A DNA stretch of 64,000 nt from Vanilla planifolia. Taxonomy: Eukaryota > Streptophyta > Magnoliopsida > Asparagales > Orchidaceae. Made by a program: the position numbers and the translations under genes. The notes beneath the pieces are model-generated. The model ran no database searches. It had not been told where the DNA came from and saw nothing but the letters and a program-made list of their open reading frames with translations. Shown piece by piece: positions 23,404 through 35,789 of this stretch (the stretch's first letter is position 1; every line of letters begins with the position of its first letter). The stretch lies in assembly GCA_023846275.1 (NCBI GenBank), contig CM043865.1:28005912-28069911 (forward strand), in the 5' to 3' direction.

Positions 23404-26400
23404 ATGGCTTCCATCAGCTTCGGCTGGCTCGGTGAACACTGGTTTCGTCAGCCCCATAAACCTCCCAAACATCCAAGATTTGCCTCCATTGGAGGCAGAA
23501 ACGTCTTCTTTCAGAAACCAGAGAACCCCGTAAACGCTAAGGTTTCCTCATCTTCCTCCTCCACGACTAATGTTAGCGTCGGTGAGGGTACCGTAGAGGA
23601 GGAGAAGTCTGGTATATACTCCCAGATGCTCAAGCAGTTCTATTGGGAATGCGAACACCGTCCGGACCACCGGCACTCCCCGGAGGTGGAGCGCATCCTG
23701 GCCGAGGATACCATCTTCGAGAAGGAGGAAAACCTAACTCCGGAGAAGATCCAGGAGAACTTGGAGTGGTGGAAAGGATTCACCAAGAACCCCGTGGTCA
23801 AGTTCCTGAGGCGTGCGGAGGCCATTGCTAACAAGATCAACGAGTTAGAGCTCAAGGAAAACGAGCATCCCTACAAGCGGGAGGATCGAAAGCTCTGGAA
23901 AGCGCTGCCGCATGTGCCCGGTCCGGATGGCAGGCCAATGCCCAGAAAGTCTATCAAGACGAGGGCTGAATCCGATGATAAGTTCTGGGATTTTGCAAGG
24001 CAGTTCTTCTTTGGTTTGTGGGGTTTCAGGCAGAGGCCGTATCCTTCTAGCCGACCGATTGATATTGCACAGGCCGTTGGATACAATACTCTCGAGAAAC
24101 GCTATTATGACTGTGAGTCTAAAATTTCATAAACTGCTATTGTTGGTACTGAACATTTTTTTGCCAATGTTTTTCTATAAAAAATAAATTGGAATCCTGT
24201 TATTGTTTTGCTAAAATGTTGGCTTATATTTTCGTTTTCTGTTTTATTGTGGTGCTTGTTTTGGAAGATGAACTTCAGTTTCTCTTGTGTTCTTATCATT
24301 TTTAGGTCTAAAGTTTGTCGCTTTTGCATGTTTAGTTAACATGAAAACTTTCGGATGGTGGTATAAAGATCGCTTGGGACGCACTAGAGGACCTCTGCAG
24401 TTGATAACTCTTAAAACTGCCTGGGCTGGTGGCGTAATTGATACACACACTTTCATTTGGGGTGAAGATATGGATGAATGGGCACCCATTGGGATGGTTT
24501 ATGGCTTGGAAAAAGCGATTGCTACTTGGGAAGGTTTGTGTTCTCTGGAGCATTACCTTTGACGATTACTATGCTGTAATGTGTTCTTTTGAGGTTCTGA
24601 TTATCCATAAAAAAAAAAAAAAAATTTCACAATTTGTTTCCTTCCGTCTTGATTCTGTTAAATAATTGTAGCTTTTTTAAAGAATATGTGCATGGTTCAT
24701 GTTGTAAAATGAATTTTGTTATGTTTATAGTAAGACTTGGTGCAGCCGCAACCGCTTTAATTCACAAACTACAAAAAGGCATATCTCCTTGGACTCCGCT
24801 TAAAGGTTTTGAAAAGAAGACTCACAAGCAGCTGCAGGAAGAGGCGCTTGAGAGCAAGAAACGGGATATGGCTGTACTTGAGGCAAATGGTGGCATCTGG
24901 CCTGGTGTCAGAACTCCTAGTCATGCACTCTTTCTTTGGGCAGGTGGTTCTGAACTCACCACAATTTTGGAAGCAGATAACATGCCAAATAAATATGTCT
25001 CCAAGGAGCTAAGGTCTTTATTGTTTTAATTTCCTCTCACTAGGTCTCTTTTTTATACTTAAGATTTGTTGTACTCTTTATTTGCATTTATACCTTTTGT
25101 GGAATGTATTTTTGGAAGCATTAAACAAACATATGGCATGGTTTTAAGCTTGCAAATTTTTACAAGCTTTTGCTATTGCAGCTCAACTTAGTAGTTTCTG
25201 AAACTTAGGTGCACTTTGTTAAACATAGATGCTTATGGGCTAGTGCTGTATTTGGTTTGAACAATTTCCTTGGTGGGTTATGATTGTTGTTAAACCAGGG
25301 GAATATAAATTTTTGACAATGCATACAATTCTATGCTGTGTATATTGCATATGTCGCAAATAAGATTTAAACCTAAAAATATGTTCTTAATTAGTGAAAT
25401 TCATAAAACCATTTTTTTTTGTAAGTTGTGAGATTGTTATTTATGGAAGAGTAATATTTATAGATCAGTTTTTGCATGGAAGAAGATCAATTCTAGAGAA
25501 GGAGAAATGCTGTATTTTGATATTGAGGTTTTTATTGCATTGAAGTTTTTCATAAGTTGGTACTAAAAATGGTTTACTTGCAAAAGGAATTGAAATGGAT
25601 ATACTTGTTATGTTTATTAGATTAAAATCTGTATTATGAAAAAGAACCTATTTAAGATATAAATGTTAGAGAAAACCAATCTTATCACAAAACTATGACA
25701 ATGGAGTAGCTTACCTTCATAGGAAAAGGAAAATTTTAAAATTCACTATCAAGATCAAGTACAAATCAAGTTCATATAGTAAGAATTGGAGTCTTTCCCA
25801 AATAAGGATGATCTCACCAAAAGTAGAGATTCAATGACATCCATATCCAAGACAAATCACCTAGCAGTAGACCTCATGGTGTTTCTCTTCCATTAGTTTT
25901 GAGGTTGCAATTGAAAAGCCGAGCTATGAGACTCCAACTCATTGCTGAACAAAAAGTCTTCAATTTTTCAAGTGAAAGACTCATCCCTTTTGAAAAGTCT
26001 TCCTTCATGTGATTATGGATCACGTTTATGGTTAATGGTTATATTTGTATTCCATAATGAGATATATAACATGATATTTTGATTTATTTTCACTTTTTAA
26101 ATAATTGTGGATATTAATGGAATATTAATTTAGATAAAAAACTCTTCAAATTCATTTTTTTAATATCTATCCATTTTTTTCAGGAATCAAGTTTTTATTG
26201 TGGTTTGTGTTTTCCATGGGTTTCTATCCTACTTTTGTTGTGGTTCAGACATACAAGAGTTTTGGTGAATTGCCATGATGTTGAAAAAATTATTGAGCTT
26301 ATGATTGGTTTAAGTGATTGTTTTGGTTAGGAGAAGATTTTAGGGTTACACAAGTTAAAACAATGTGGATGGAACTCTCATTTGATGAGAAGGTTGTGTG

Positions 26401-27935
26401 AGTAAAAGTAATAGTAAAGTTAGTTCCATATTGGAGGTTTAATTTAGCATTGTAGTCTTATACAGCCAAGTGATCAATACTTAAGCTTTTGGCTTGATGG
26501 GTATTCATATAATGATGTACTACTCCCAACTTTTGATTCTTTTTTATTGGTCCTTCTTAATAGGTAATCCTAAACTCATTTGTACTTGGCAATTTTAATG
26601 GTATCATGTAGTGTTTACTTCAAGGAATATGGATGGAGTATCTATTTACTTGTCATTTGCAACTGGCCAAGTTCATTCGTCAAAACAAAAACAGACTCAT
26701 AGGGAATTGAGAGGGAAATGCTCATCAAATGCTTTAAGTTCATAAAAGCTATGAGTGTTTTCATTAGAACCAGAAAACTTGTGTAGAGCCATTAGTCTTA
26801 CTTCTACATCTTTTCAAATGGTCATTCCTTCATGATGTGGTAATTACTGGATAAAAGATACGAGCTTTCATTCCTGTTATTTCCTTTTGACTAAGATGTG
26901 ATCTTCTTTGCATATGGCATGGTCTGGATGTCATGTTAAGAAGGTCCTGAGTCAAGAGATTATTCTTACTATAGTTTGATGTCCATAAACTTGAAGTGGA
27001 CGTTCACACATGCATTTGTGTGGACTGTCAATTATCACATCATTTTTGGATTTTAGTGCTTCAATTCCTCTTTTTTGGTTCCTTTTTTTTTTGCAGGAAT
27101 CATCTTGCAAAGGTTATCCCAGGCTTAAGGCCATGGGAGGTCCTCAGTGTAGAACAAGCTATGGATACAATAACATATAATGGAGAATGGTATCGTGAAC
27201 CTCTAGGCTTATATGCAACGGGGCCTCCATACATCAGATATTGGAACAGAGATGTCATGGTAAATCCTTGCTTGTAGATAATTCCATTCTGTTATTTCCT
27301 CTGTTTTATAGCCAGTATGCTTATTTATTGAGAGTTTGTTTGGCCCATGGTTTTTCTTATTAAATGAAGTTTCCCCAGAAAATAAATTTATTGTTAGCAA
27401 TTGTGGAACTGTAGCATAAATCATTTTTGATGGTAGCATTCTGAAATATGATCATTCACATGCAATATTCACAATATTTAAAATGATACAAATCTCAGCA
27501 GCATTCGTTAGGATATTTTAAATAATGTAGTCCCAAGATTTGTAGGCCTCGCTTACAGAATATCTCCGATGATTGATTACTTGGTACATAATATATTGCT
27601 GTCAGTGTAGTATGTACTTATTTATATACTAAGCTTATTTAAGGACCGTACCACAATCTAACCAGACTCTGTTTCATGCATAGTCTAGGGGCAGCGTTTT
27701 CTTTAGAAATTACGATTTTTCCTGCTAAAAAAGTAGAAATTTATGCCAACTTTTTACATTTATAAATGGACATTTTTTTTATCATTTTCTGCAGAGATTA
27801 ATGAGAATTTATCGCAAGCTGAGCTGTGCAGCATATAGCAAGCTGATACACACCGTCCCCGGTTTTGATCTGCTGATGGCTAAATTGAAGGAGGACATGG
27901 ATGCAAAGCTGGCAAAGCATAGGGAATTTAGGTAA
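23404..27935 (+). CDS. TIC56: TIC56, subunit of the chloroplast inner-envelope protein translocon
   Basis: Exons 23404-24112, 24306-24533, 24731-25013, 27097-27259 and 27795-27935, all with GT-AG borders and compatible phases, give 507 residues (Arabidopsis TIC56 is about 527). TIC56 works with TIC20-I, TIC100 and TIC214/Ycf1 in the 1-MDa TIC complex that moves preproteins across the inner envelope. The start is the first ATG after a GC-richer leader and gives a plausible transit-peptide region. Residues 60-236 hold the family's conserved charged block (FYWECEHRPDHRHSPEVERI). Residues 250-310 form a GYF-like module (FGWWYKDRLGRTRGPLQ). Then come an alpha-helical, Glu/Lys-rich stretch and the C-terminal tail ending KHREFR. 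I see no membrane span, as expected of a peripheral subunit. Intron 3 is unusually long (2.08 kb). The stop codon overlaps a good donor-like ggtaagc. Confidence 0.95.
25014..27096 (+). other. Intron 3 of TIC56
   Basis: 2083 bases running from GTCTTT to a strong pyrimidine tract plus GCAG. It is AT-rich with no recognisable element or nested gene. The other introns of the gene are 193, 197 and 535 bases. Confidence 0.8.
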
Positions 27936-28530
27936 GCATGAAGCATGGCAATAGTTGAGGATGTGATGCACAGACTGAACGCTACATCCTGCTTATAGTT
28001 AAAGGTATCTTCTCCTATTTATTGTATCTAATTTAATGCAAATATTGAATAGTTTTATTAACTTTTGATGTTCAAGAGTCCAAAGTAGTTCTCCTTTTTG
28101 AATTGTACCTGTTAGTTCTCGATATAACAACCAAATCTCCTGGTTGGTGTCATGCTATCCGCTTCTTCTGCATTAGATTGCTAAGGCCTTCTATGAATTG
28201 TCTAGGATGGATTCAAAATGTGATTGAGAATGGTCTTTTTGTTCTTTTTTTTGACAAGCATAACCGAGTTATTATTTAATTGTGATGTAGAATATTTTGA
28301 TGTATACATTTTATATTTAATGTCATCTAAAATATTTTGGTTTTATATCTTTTTTATTTTATATTTTTTTATTTAATAGGTCATTTATATAGGTAATTTG
28401 ATAGGTTGCTTTTTCTTTATTTTTTGATTAATTTTTATTTATAAAAGGAGTTATATCTTACAATTTTGAAGTAAGGAATAAAATTTATTCTTCTCAAATT
28501 CCTCATGCATGACACTTGTCAACTATTCTA
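27936..28530. other. 3' flank of TIC56
   Basis: Probable 3' untranslated region followed by AT-rich spacer. Several AATAAA-like and T-rich stretches occur, but none can be singled out as the poly(A) signal. Confidence 0.4.
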
Positions 28531-28760
28531 AAGTAATCTCCCACGTCAGTAATTGTCCTGAAATAATCTTTAATTGTTGCTTGGTGTCGATAGCCATCTT
28601 TCCCTAAGCAATATGCATGTCAGTATGTGTCCTTGAGTATGGTTTCCAATAGTTGTCAAGCAAGACTTCTGTTTGCTAGCCATCTTTGAGAAGCTGTTTC
28701 CCATCCTTCTTGTTTTCGCCCCGTCATGACTGCTTCGCATCCCATAAGTCGTCGAGATTA

Positions 28761-28920
28761 CTTCTCATCCTATATTGTTGTAAGGCTTTCGAGACTGCTT
28801 CTTTGACTTCATCCAGTTGAGTCTGGTTTTCGAAGCTCTTCTTCTCATCCTGTCTTGTCGTAAGGCTTCCAAGATCACTTCTTTGGTTTCATCCCATTGA
28901 TTAAGGCTTCGTCTTCTGTC
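28761..28920 (+). repeat. 80-bp tandem repeat in the leader of the second copia element
   Basis: The phrase cttctcatcct at 28761 recurs exactly 80 bases later at 28841, followed in both by gt(t/c)gtaaggctt(t/c)c and acttcttt/gcttcttt, then ttcatcc. A more diverged relative begins near 28725. The copies are well matched compared with the rest of the element. Confidence 0.75.
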
Positions 28921-29344
28921 GTGAAGCTCCCACTATCCTTTTCAATCTCTTCAGCTCTTGTTGTAGATGATCTACTCAGGCTTTTGTTGTGAATCTTTTG
29001 CCGATGTCTTAGAAGCAGGCCTTCATAGTGGGAAGCATCGACCACCCCATCACATTCTAGTTTACCTGTCGTAGTCTTGGCATCTCCTCGACAATGTTCA
29101 AGACGTCCTCGTCATGAACTGGCACAAGGACCCCAAGGCATAGATGGAGACTATGCTCATTTATGCGTGTTTCTCTTCCCTAAAGGAGCAGACGACATAG
29201 ATCCTTGCTCTCTTAGTCATCGGCACCTTCCATTGGTCCTTTGGCAACAGAGACAATCAAGTCCTTTTCCACATCCGAATTTATCTTTAATCTCAAAGAT
29301 GCGATCTCCAACATTGGTAAAATGTTACAAGAAAATCAAATATT

Positions 29345-29700
29345 CATTATAAGACATAGGCTCAATGGGAATGATTATCTTCAATGATCTCAGTTAGTGA
29401 TGATGCTCATATGTGGCAAAGGCCAAGATGGCTACTTTTCTAGTGCAGTGATTTCTTCACAAGCAAATGACTTAATGTTCAAAAGTTGGAAGATAAAAGC
29501 AATATGGTTATGTAGTTTATTAATTCCATGACCAATGAAATAAGGGAATTTTTTTTATGGAATAACAAGAGATACATTTGAAACAATGAAGGAACTATGT
29601 TCAAACAAGGAGAATATTTCAGAATTGTTCAAGATAAAGTATTCTATATGATTTGTGACAAAGAGATTTGATCGTGACCGAATGCTTGCACGTATTCATA
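29345..29700 (+). pseudogene. Copia gag fragment
   Basis: The + strand reads HRLNGNDYLQ, stop, SQLVMMLICGKGQDGYFSS, then after 29480 FKSWK..AIWLCSLLIP and SNKENISELFKIKYS. These correspond in order to the plant copia gag (wording such as LNG.NYLQWSQSV.MFICGKGK and NTSELFQIES). Stops and at least one frameshift break it. It would have formed the element's particle protein. Confidence 0.8.
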
Positions 29701-30039
29701 ATGTATTGGTAATGGGTAAGCTTATGTTAGGAACTCATAGAAAGGTAATGAAAATAAGCTAAGAAATATTAAAAAATACTAGAAAAAAAGGTATAAATTT
29801 TTTGTTGGCCTTAAAAAAAATTTCAAGTTTGAGAAGGAATTCAAGTGATGAGATCTCAACTTAGCCTCTAAAAAATCTTTCTAGATTTCGAAGAGAAGAA
29901 AATAAGTCATGTATGGAACTAAAACTATTGTATCTTAGTTGAATAATTCTATTTTAGCAATTTGTAGGCCTCAAAACCATAACCATGGAAACAAGCATAA
30001 TGAATGAGCATATTGTGATCATTTTTAAAAGCTTGGTTA

Positions 30040-30500
30040 TACCAAAGGCACATGCTGAAAGATTTATAGAAAAGTGGCCAATTAGAAGCTCTTATGCCAA
30101 CAAACCAAAGATAGTCGAGGCAATTAATAAGGAAGAACAAATTGAGCCCAATCCATTTAGCTAGGAGCAATTGAAGATGTTGAAACAACTGATCAAACAA
30201 ACAACCAATTTTACTATTCAAATCAAATTATTGACTTAGGTAATTTATTAATACCTTGAGTGCTAAAAAATATAATTTGAATTCATGAATTATTAATTTA
30301 AGAGTATCAAATCACATGATTAGAGATAAATAGACCCTCACAAATATATCACTTTTTCAAAGTGATTGGTATTAGATTAGTGAAAATTTCAAACGGACGT
30401 AATACTTAACTCTATTATTTAGGGTCTCAATTAAAATGCATTTTGTTGTATGGCAATAAGCTTACTTGGGATCAAAATTTTCTTTCAATTTTTTTGAATC
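30040..30500 (+). pseudogene. Copia protease-region fragment
   Basis: After a frameshifted stretch containing EEQIEPNPFS, the + strand reads a degraded protease motif (SRVSNHMIRDK where the family has SGASDHMTGD), followed by loosely matching residues of the region before integrase. The catalytic D-S-G triad is no longer intact. Confidence 0.5.
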
Positions 30501-30540
30501 TAGGTCTTGAATTTGAGGAATATGATTGATAATGTTAAAA

Positions 30541-31735
30541 AGTTTAAATGCTTCCTACTTGAAGTGAATCTTTCATGCTCTGTCTATCATTCACTATCAT
30601 TACTAACTAATAGTGTAGTAAATCAAAACATTGCAGTATAATGTGAGGATATAAAACCATTATATATGAGGATAGTAAAATTAATAAAACATGTTTATCT
30701 TCATATTAAACCATTTTTATTACAACAAAATGAAATATATACATGTTTTTTCTTTACTTTAAGATATATGATAATTATAACAACATTAACATGTAAGGGA
30801 TATTAACTCATAACCTTCACATGTTTAAATATTTTCTCTATGTGAATCTGTGACATGTCCTATAATTGATATAAATTGTCACTATAAAATGCTCGGTGGG
30901 TGAATTTTACATGAATGGATAACAATGAATAATAAAAAAAACAATACCAAATGTGTTAAACATAATATCAAGATTGTAGATTGACAATGCTTATATATAA
31001 TGAATTACAAACATGAATAAGCAACACGTTATATAAATCAAATGTGTACACACATCTTTTGTTTTTTAATTACATGTATATCTTTTTTTTTTTTTTTCAT
31101 TTTTTTAATATTTTTTATCTTTTAATTGGGCTTAGATATTGCTTATAAGATTATATCTTATATCTCAATCATGTCTTATCACATCATCTTGAGACTTTTA
31201 CATTTAAGTATAGTTGACTAGTCATATCAATCACATATCATCTTTGTATCTTAACCTGTCACTACGTGCAAGTGATATTGAAGAAGATTTCTAATACTAT
31301 CTCATGGCTCAGTATCAAACTAGTGCCAACATCTTGTGTTAGTGCTCTTCACATATCATGGAATCATGATGAGAAGTCTAGAGAAATTTTACTTTCTATT
31401 TCTTTTTTTTCAACAAAGTATTTAACATTGTTATATTTATTTGTTGTATATTATAATATAAGAATATGCAAATTGTACATTATAAATATCATGTCATGTT
31501 GGAGATAAATCGCATGTACTTACACATATATAATTGAATCTACCTACTTTGGTTCTCAATGATCTCTCAATTCTTTTATCTTTTCTCGTCTTTTTTATTT
31601 TTTGCAAGTAATTTATAATCTATCTTAATCAATTCCTATAGTCACTGTACATATATTAGCATCAATAATAAATCATATGAAAAATATTCACCTTATCTAT
31701 TTCTCCTCGATAATTACAAAAAAGTGAATGAACTT
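30541..31735. other. AT-rich spacer
   Basis: No gene or element seen. The 80-residue frame at 31266 shows no recognisable domain. Confidence 0.45.
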
Positions 31736-31740
31736 GCAGA

Positions 31741-32462
31741 CTCATCTACACACACACACAAGCACACATATGTATAGGCACACACATATGAACACACATA
31801 AGTACACACATAAATAGGCAAACAAATACATGCACACACACTTGCATATGGATGTCGACCCATACGCATAATGACACACATACCCAAGCACAATCATGCC
31901 AACACACACACATGTGCATGTGCACATACACACATACACTCATAAACATATACACACACATATATGGATGAATAGAAACACTTGAATAGTATGGCATGCA
32001 TGAACAATTGCACAAACACAAACATATGCACTCGAACACACACAAATACACAGTTATGCATGCACACAATGTACGCACATATGCACAAACACAAAGATGT
32101 ATGTATGCCCACGCATGCACATGCACATACACATATACACACAACCACATCCTTACTCATGCACATGCACACATACACACAGTCACACTCACACATATGC
32201 CTATAAAAACACACACAAACATGCACACACATTAAAGACAAAAACATGCATATCTGCACACGTGCATCCACCCATACAAACATATACAAGCATGCACACA
32301 CACAAAAATACACATGTACATGTGCTGCACATGCACACACACACATGTGCACACTCACCTACCCAAACATATACTCACACACACAAGAGACATGCTTGCT
32401 CACTTGCACTACACATATGCACCCACATGCACATACACACAAGAACACACTTGAATGCATGC
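31741..32462. repeat. Long CA-rich, alternating purine-pyrimidine tract
   Basis: About 720 bases built from acacac, tgcacatgcaca, catacaca and acatatg words, nearly G-free on the + strand apart from tgca/catg words. Frames of up to 154 codons open across it on both strands only because the repeat contains few stop triplets; they encode His/Thr or Cys/Val repeats and are not genes. Such alternation favours Z-form DNA and hypervariability. Confidence 0.95.
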
Positions 32463-32995
32463 ACTTTTTAGTTTTTTCAACTTCTACTTGTTAAAAATAC
32501 TAGAGCAAAATAATTTCTAAATAAATTGGTTTACTATTGAATTTAACAATTTTATTAACATTTGTAATTAAATTCACCTAAGGTAAAACTCTTTATTCCC
32601 AATTGACAAAATTTTTTTTCTTGACTTGTAATCTTCAAAACAATCTTTTCTCTATACATAATAACCATACAATTCTTTATTGGTAGTTGTTTATAAACGG
32701 TTTTAAAATAACTTAGAGCAAACAGTTTTTACAATCATCATCGTCATTTTTTTTTGTAAAATAAATTTTTTATATCATTTTCTTTTTAGGTGCCCCATTT
32801 ATTATATATATATAGTAACTTTATTTTTTCCTCTCTTCTCTTTTTTATTATTTTATTTATTATATATATATATATATATATTTTTTTTTCTTCGTTGATT
32901 TTTGGTGGGATGGGATACTATACAAGTTAAGGGAAATCTTCCTGTCTTCATTCTTTTTTTTTCATTATTTTTTTATACTTTTCATGGCAAGGTGA
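32463..32995. other. AT-rich spacer with (TA)n
   Basis: Holds a pure TA run at 32859-32881 and T-rich blocks; nothing coding seen. Confidence 0.6.
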
Positions 32996-33115
32996 AATCT
33001 CTCACGCATACGGGAAAACGAGATCAAAAGAAAAATTGTGGTGTAATCCTTACTTATTGAAGCAACGATGATCGGAGAATAGCAAGGAATCGTCGATTGC
33101 CTCTCGTTGTCGAAG

Positions 33116-33313
33116 ATGGGAAGAGTTTATGGTCGCCCTCTTCTCCATACCTTGAAATCATGGTACATGGCCTCCCAATTTTTCCCCTTCACTAGCTCCA
33201 CCGTCTACGATAGCAGTCCAATGAGAGGATTTTGCCCAATATCTCCCGAAATCGCTTCCTTGAGAAACCCAAGCTTGTGTTTGGGACCCTTTAGGAAAAT
33301 GCCAAAGGTTTAG
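33116..33313 (+). CDS. Hypothetical 65-residue frame in a GC-richer island
   Basis: Between about 33000 and 33320 base composition becomes gene-like within AT-rich DNA. The first ATG, MGRVYGRPLLHTLKSWYMA, opens a frame of 65 residues to TAG. The - strand across the same stretch is also open for about 67 codons, so which strand (if either) was coding is unclear. No domain or signal is recognised. A CA/TA microsatellite follows at once (33330-33358). It may be a captured exon fragment, since it lies between two pieces of copia element. Confidence 0.25.
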   Translation: MGRVYGRPLLHTLKSWYMASQFFPFTSSTVYDSSPMRGFCPISPEIASLRNPSLCLGPFRKMPKV

Positions 33314-33859
33314 GAGGGATTGAGATACACAGACACACACACACATATATGTATATATCATGATTTTATTTATTTATTTATTTATTATTATTTTAATGTC
33401 ATTTTTTTAGTAACTTTAAAAATTAATTAAAATTCAATGATGATTTCGAAAATTATTTGACAAAGACTAAAACTAGTTGCTAAATTGGCTCATTCGAATT
33501 TATATTCACATCTCAATTTCAACGATATGAAATTTATTTTGTGAAATGTTAAGATTCGTACCTTTAAATGCTTACGGGCATTGAGTCTTTACAGAATCAT
33601 TCTTTATAAAGGGAAAAAATCATAATATTGATTGTTTAATATTGGTAAATTATAATTTAATTTATACTTTTTATTAAAAAAAGGATGACACAATTATATT
33701 ATGTTGTAGAGATTATGGCATCAAATTTTCATGTATTTTAATAAACAAAAAGTTTATTTGAATGAATTTTAATCTAAAATTTGTTTTTTTTTTGAATATA
33801 TTTGAAATTTCTACTCTAGTTTATCTTAATCAAAAGTCCTTTCATTAATTCACAATAAT

Positions 33860-35300
33860 TTGTGTGGATAATCTAGGGTAAAAAACATTATTAGATCTTG
33901 ATTGTTTGTAATATTTATTAATGATCACACAGTGCTTACGTGGGTTTTCCTTATGAAAGCGAACAATGCAAAAGAATGTTTTGCATCTATTCTTAATGAT
34001 TTCTTGATAAGTCATAGGTTTTTTATCTGAGCTTTTTACGTCAACAAAATGTTATAACTGTAAGGAAATATAGACATCTCCTAAAAGTAGTTCGATGCAA
34101 TCATGTTCTCTAAACATGTACAAAAGCAATATATAGGTGAAAGTCATACTTGTGCCAATTTAACTCATTAATAGAATGCCTTCTTGAGTACTAAACTTTT
34201 AAACCCTATGCCAAATTTACCCAAAAGATATCCAATCATTCATCTTATGTCCATTACTTACAAAATGTTTGGTTATATTGGATTTGTACACATCTGTTGC
34301 CAACAATAGGAAAAACTTGACCTTAGGACCATAAAATGTATTTTCTTAGGTTACTCTTTTCATAAGAAAATTAATAAATGCTATTCTTTAGTCACAAAAG
34401 ATTTTATAATTTTATGGATGTTATAGTTTTTTAATATCTAAGATATTATCCTAAATTTGATATTTAGAAGGAGAGCAGTTTCACATAAGAACACCAATTT
34501 TAGGGATATGAAATCATTGCCTTAGATATTCCTCACATCTAATCAAAATGTTTCAAATATTCTACATCTTGAATTGCATATCTAATTACTAGAGCTATTC
34601 TACAATAACAAGTCTTAACACTAAACTCTTAAATTTTCATTTTTCAAATATTATTCAATCCAAAAACAAAAAAGATCTTATCAAATACTTTAGAAGGAAA
34701 AAGAACCAAAAAGAGATGAGGTAATAAATATCTCTGATGAAAATCTAAGAATTGGTTCTGAATTTGAGATCAAAAGATCCACAAAATGGTGATCTATCTA
34801 TGGCATTGATAAAGGGTATTAGAGAATACACAAATCACCCAATCTATAACTTTGTGCTATATAAAGGTCTTTCTAATAAATATAAGGTATTTGTAACAAG
34901 TTTATACCATATTTAGATTCCTAAATTCATACAAGAAGCTCTTATGATTTCGAAATAGAAGGATGCTGTTGAAGAAGAAATTCGTGCATTAGAGAAGAAT
35001 GGAATATGGAAGATTACAAAACTATGACAACATCCTAGTGGTTGTAAATAGATTTTCATGGTTAAATACAAATAAGATAGAATTGTTGATAAATTCAAGG
35101 CTTAACGCATTCAATGATTCATACAACTACGGAATCAATAATGAAAAATACTTTTGTTCCATTAGCCAGATTGAACACAATTTGAGTTCTTTTAGTTTCA
35201 ATAAATTTGAATTGGCCCATCAATTAGATGCCGCTTCTCAATGAAGACTTAGTTTAGTTGGAGAAGTTTATATATGTATTCTACCTAAATTTGAGACACA
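33860..35300 (+). pseudogene. Copia pol fragment: integrase to reverse transcriptase
   Basis: It starts with FINDHTVLTWVFLMKA (integrase core; about 25 residues after it are deleted) and continues through NNAKECFAS. It then reads the segment matching LINRMPS, KMFGYIGFVHI and LDLRTIKCIFLGYS at about 34260-34360, and enters reverse transcriptase at about 34910 with IPKFIQEALM, EEEIRALEKNGIWKI and FVPLARLNTI. Many stops and frameshifts are present. It is in the same orientation as the gag/protease fragment at 28.5-30.5 kb and complements it, so both may come from one element. It ends near 35300 without RNase H. Confidence 0.88.
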
Positions 35301-35785
35301 AGCATCAATCAACAAAGTCTGGCACTTATATGGAGTATGTCTTTTGCATGACTGCAATATATAACTAATATGATGCAATACCGTTCAGGCTATAAATACT
35401 ATATGCTTTGAGATTTTTTTCTCGCAAAGTCGGCTCTTTGTTTTTATGCTGTAATGTTATTAATTTAGTTCTGTTTTTAGTTCTTGTTAGTTTGAAGTAC
35501 TTCCCTGCTGAATACAATTACAATGTCGTTACTAGGACTGATGTATCCATCAGTGCATGAAGTTGTCAGATTTGTGGTTCAGTTTTTTTCACAAATCTAT
35601 TGCCAAGTACTTTGCCGATCAAAACGTTTTTGGGCTAACCATAGGCCTATCAAGTTACTTGCAGAATTTAGCAATACTCTTACTAGCTCAACTGGCAACT
35701 AGTTTGATAAATGCTTTGAAGTATGGCAAATGCATTACTGTTTATGTTACCGAACCAAGCTTGTCACATCTTCGTTGAGTTGCAG
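35301..35785. other. Spacer, unclassified
   Basis: Less AT-rich than average, with a TATA-like ctataaatac at about 35390. It could be LTR-derived. A 73-codon frame on the + strand (35557-35778) shows no known domain. Confidence 0.3.
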
Positions 35786-35789
35786 ATGG

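Larger units (their letters stand above)
28540..30540 (+). mobile_element. 5' part of a second, unrelated copia element
   Basis: A GC-richer leader (about 28600-29330), probably LTR and untranslated leader, is followed by a copia gag and then protease-region remains, all on the + strand. Neither LTR edge nor a primer-binding site could be fixed. The gag type (RLNG.(N/D)YLQWSQ..MM.ICG) differs from that of the element at 8-16 kb. Confidence 0.7.

Noticed and set aside
23640..24329. Several 60-90-codon frames opposite or out of frame with TIC56 exon 1
   Set aside because: They overlap a conserved exon in other frames and lack any domain; they are shadows of the real gene.
31742..32494. Frames of 65 to 154 codons on both strands, rich in His/Thr or Cys/Val
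   Set aside because: They are readings of the CA-rich tract; several frames on both strands are open at once, which is the mark of simple repeat rather than of a gene.
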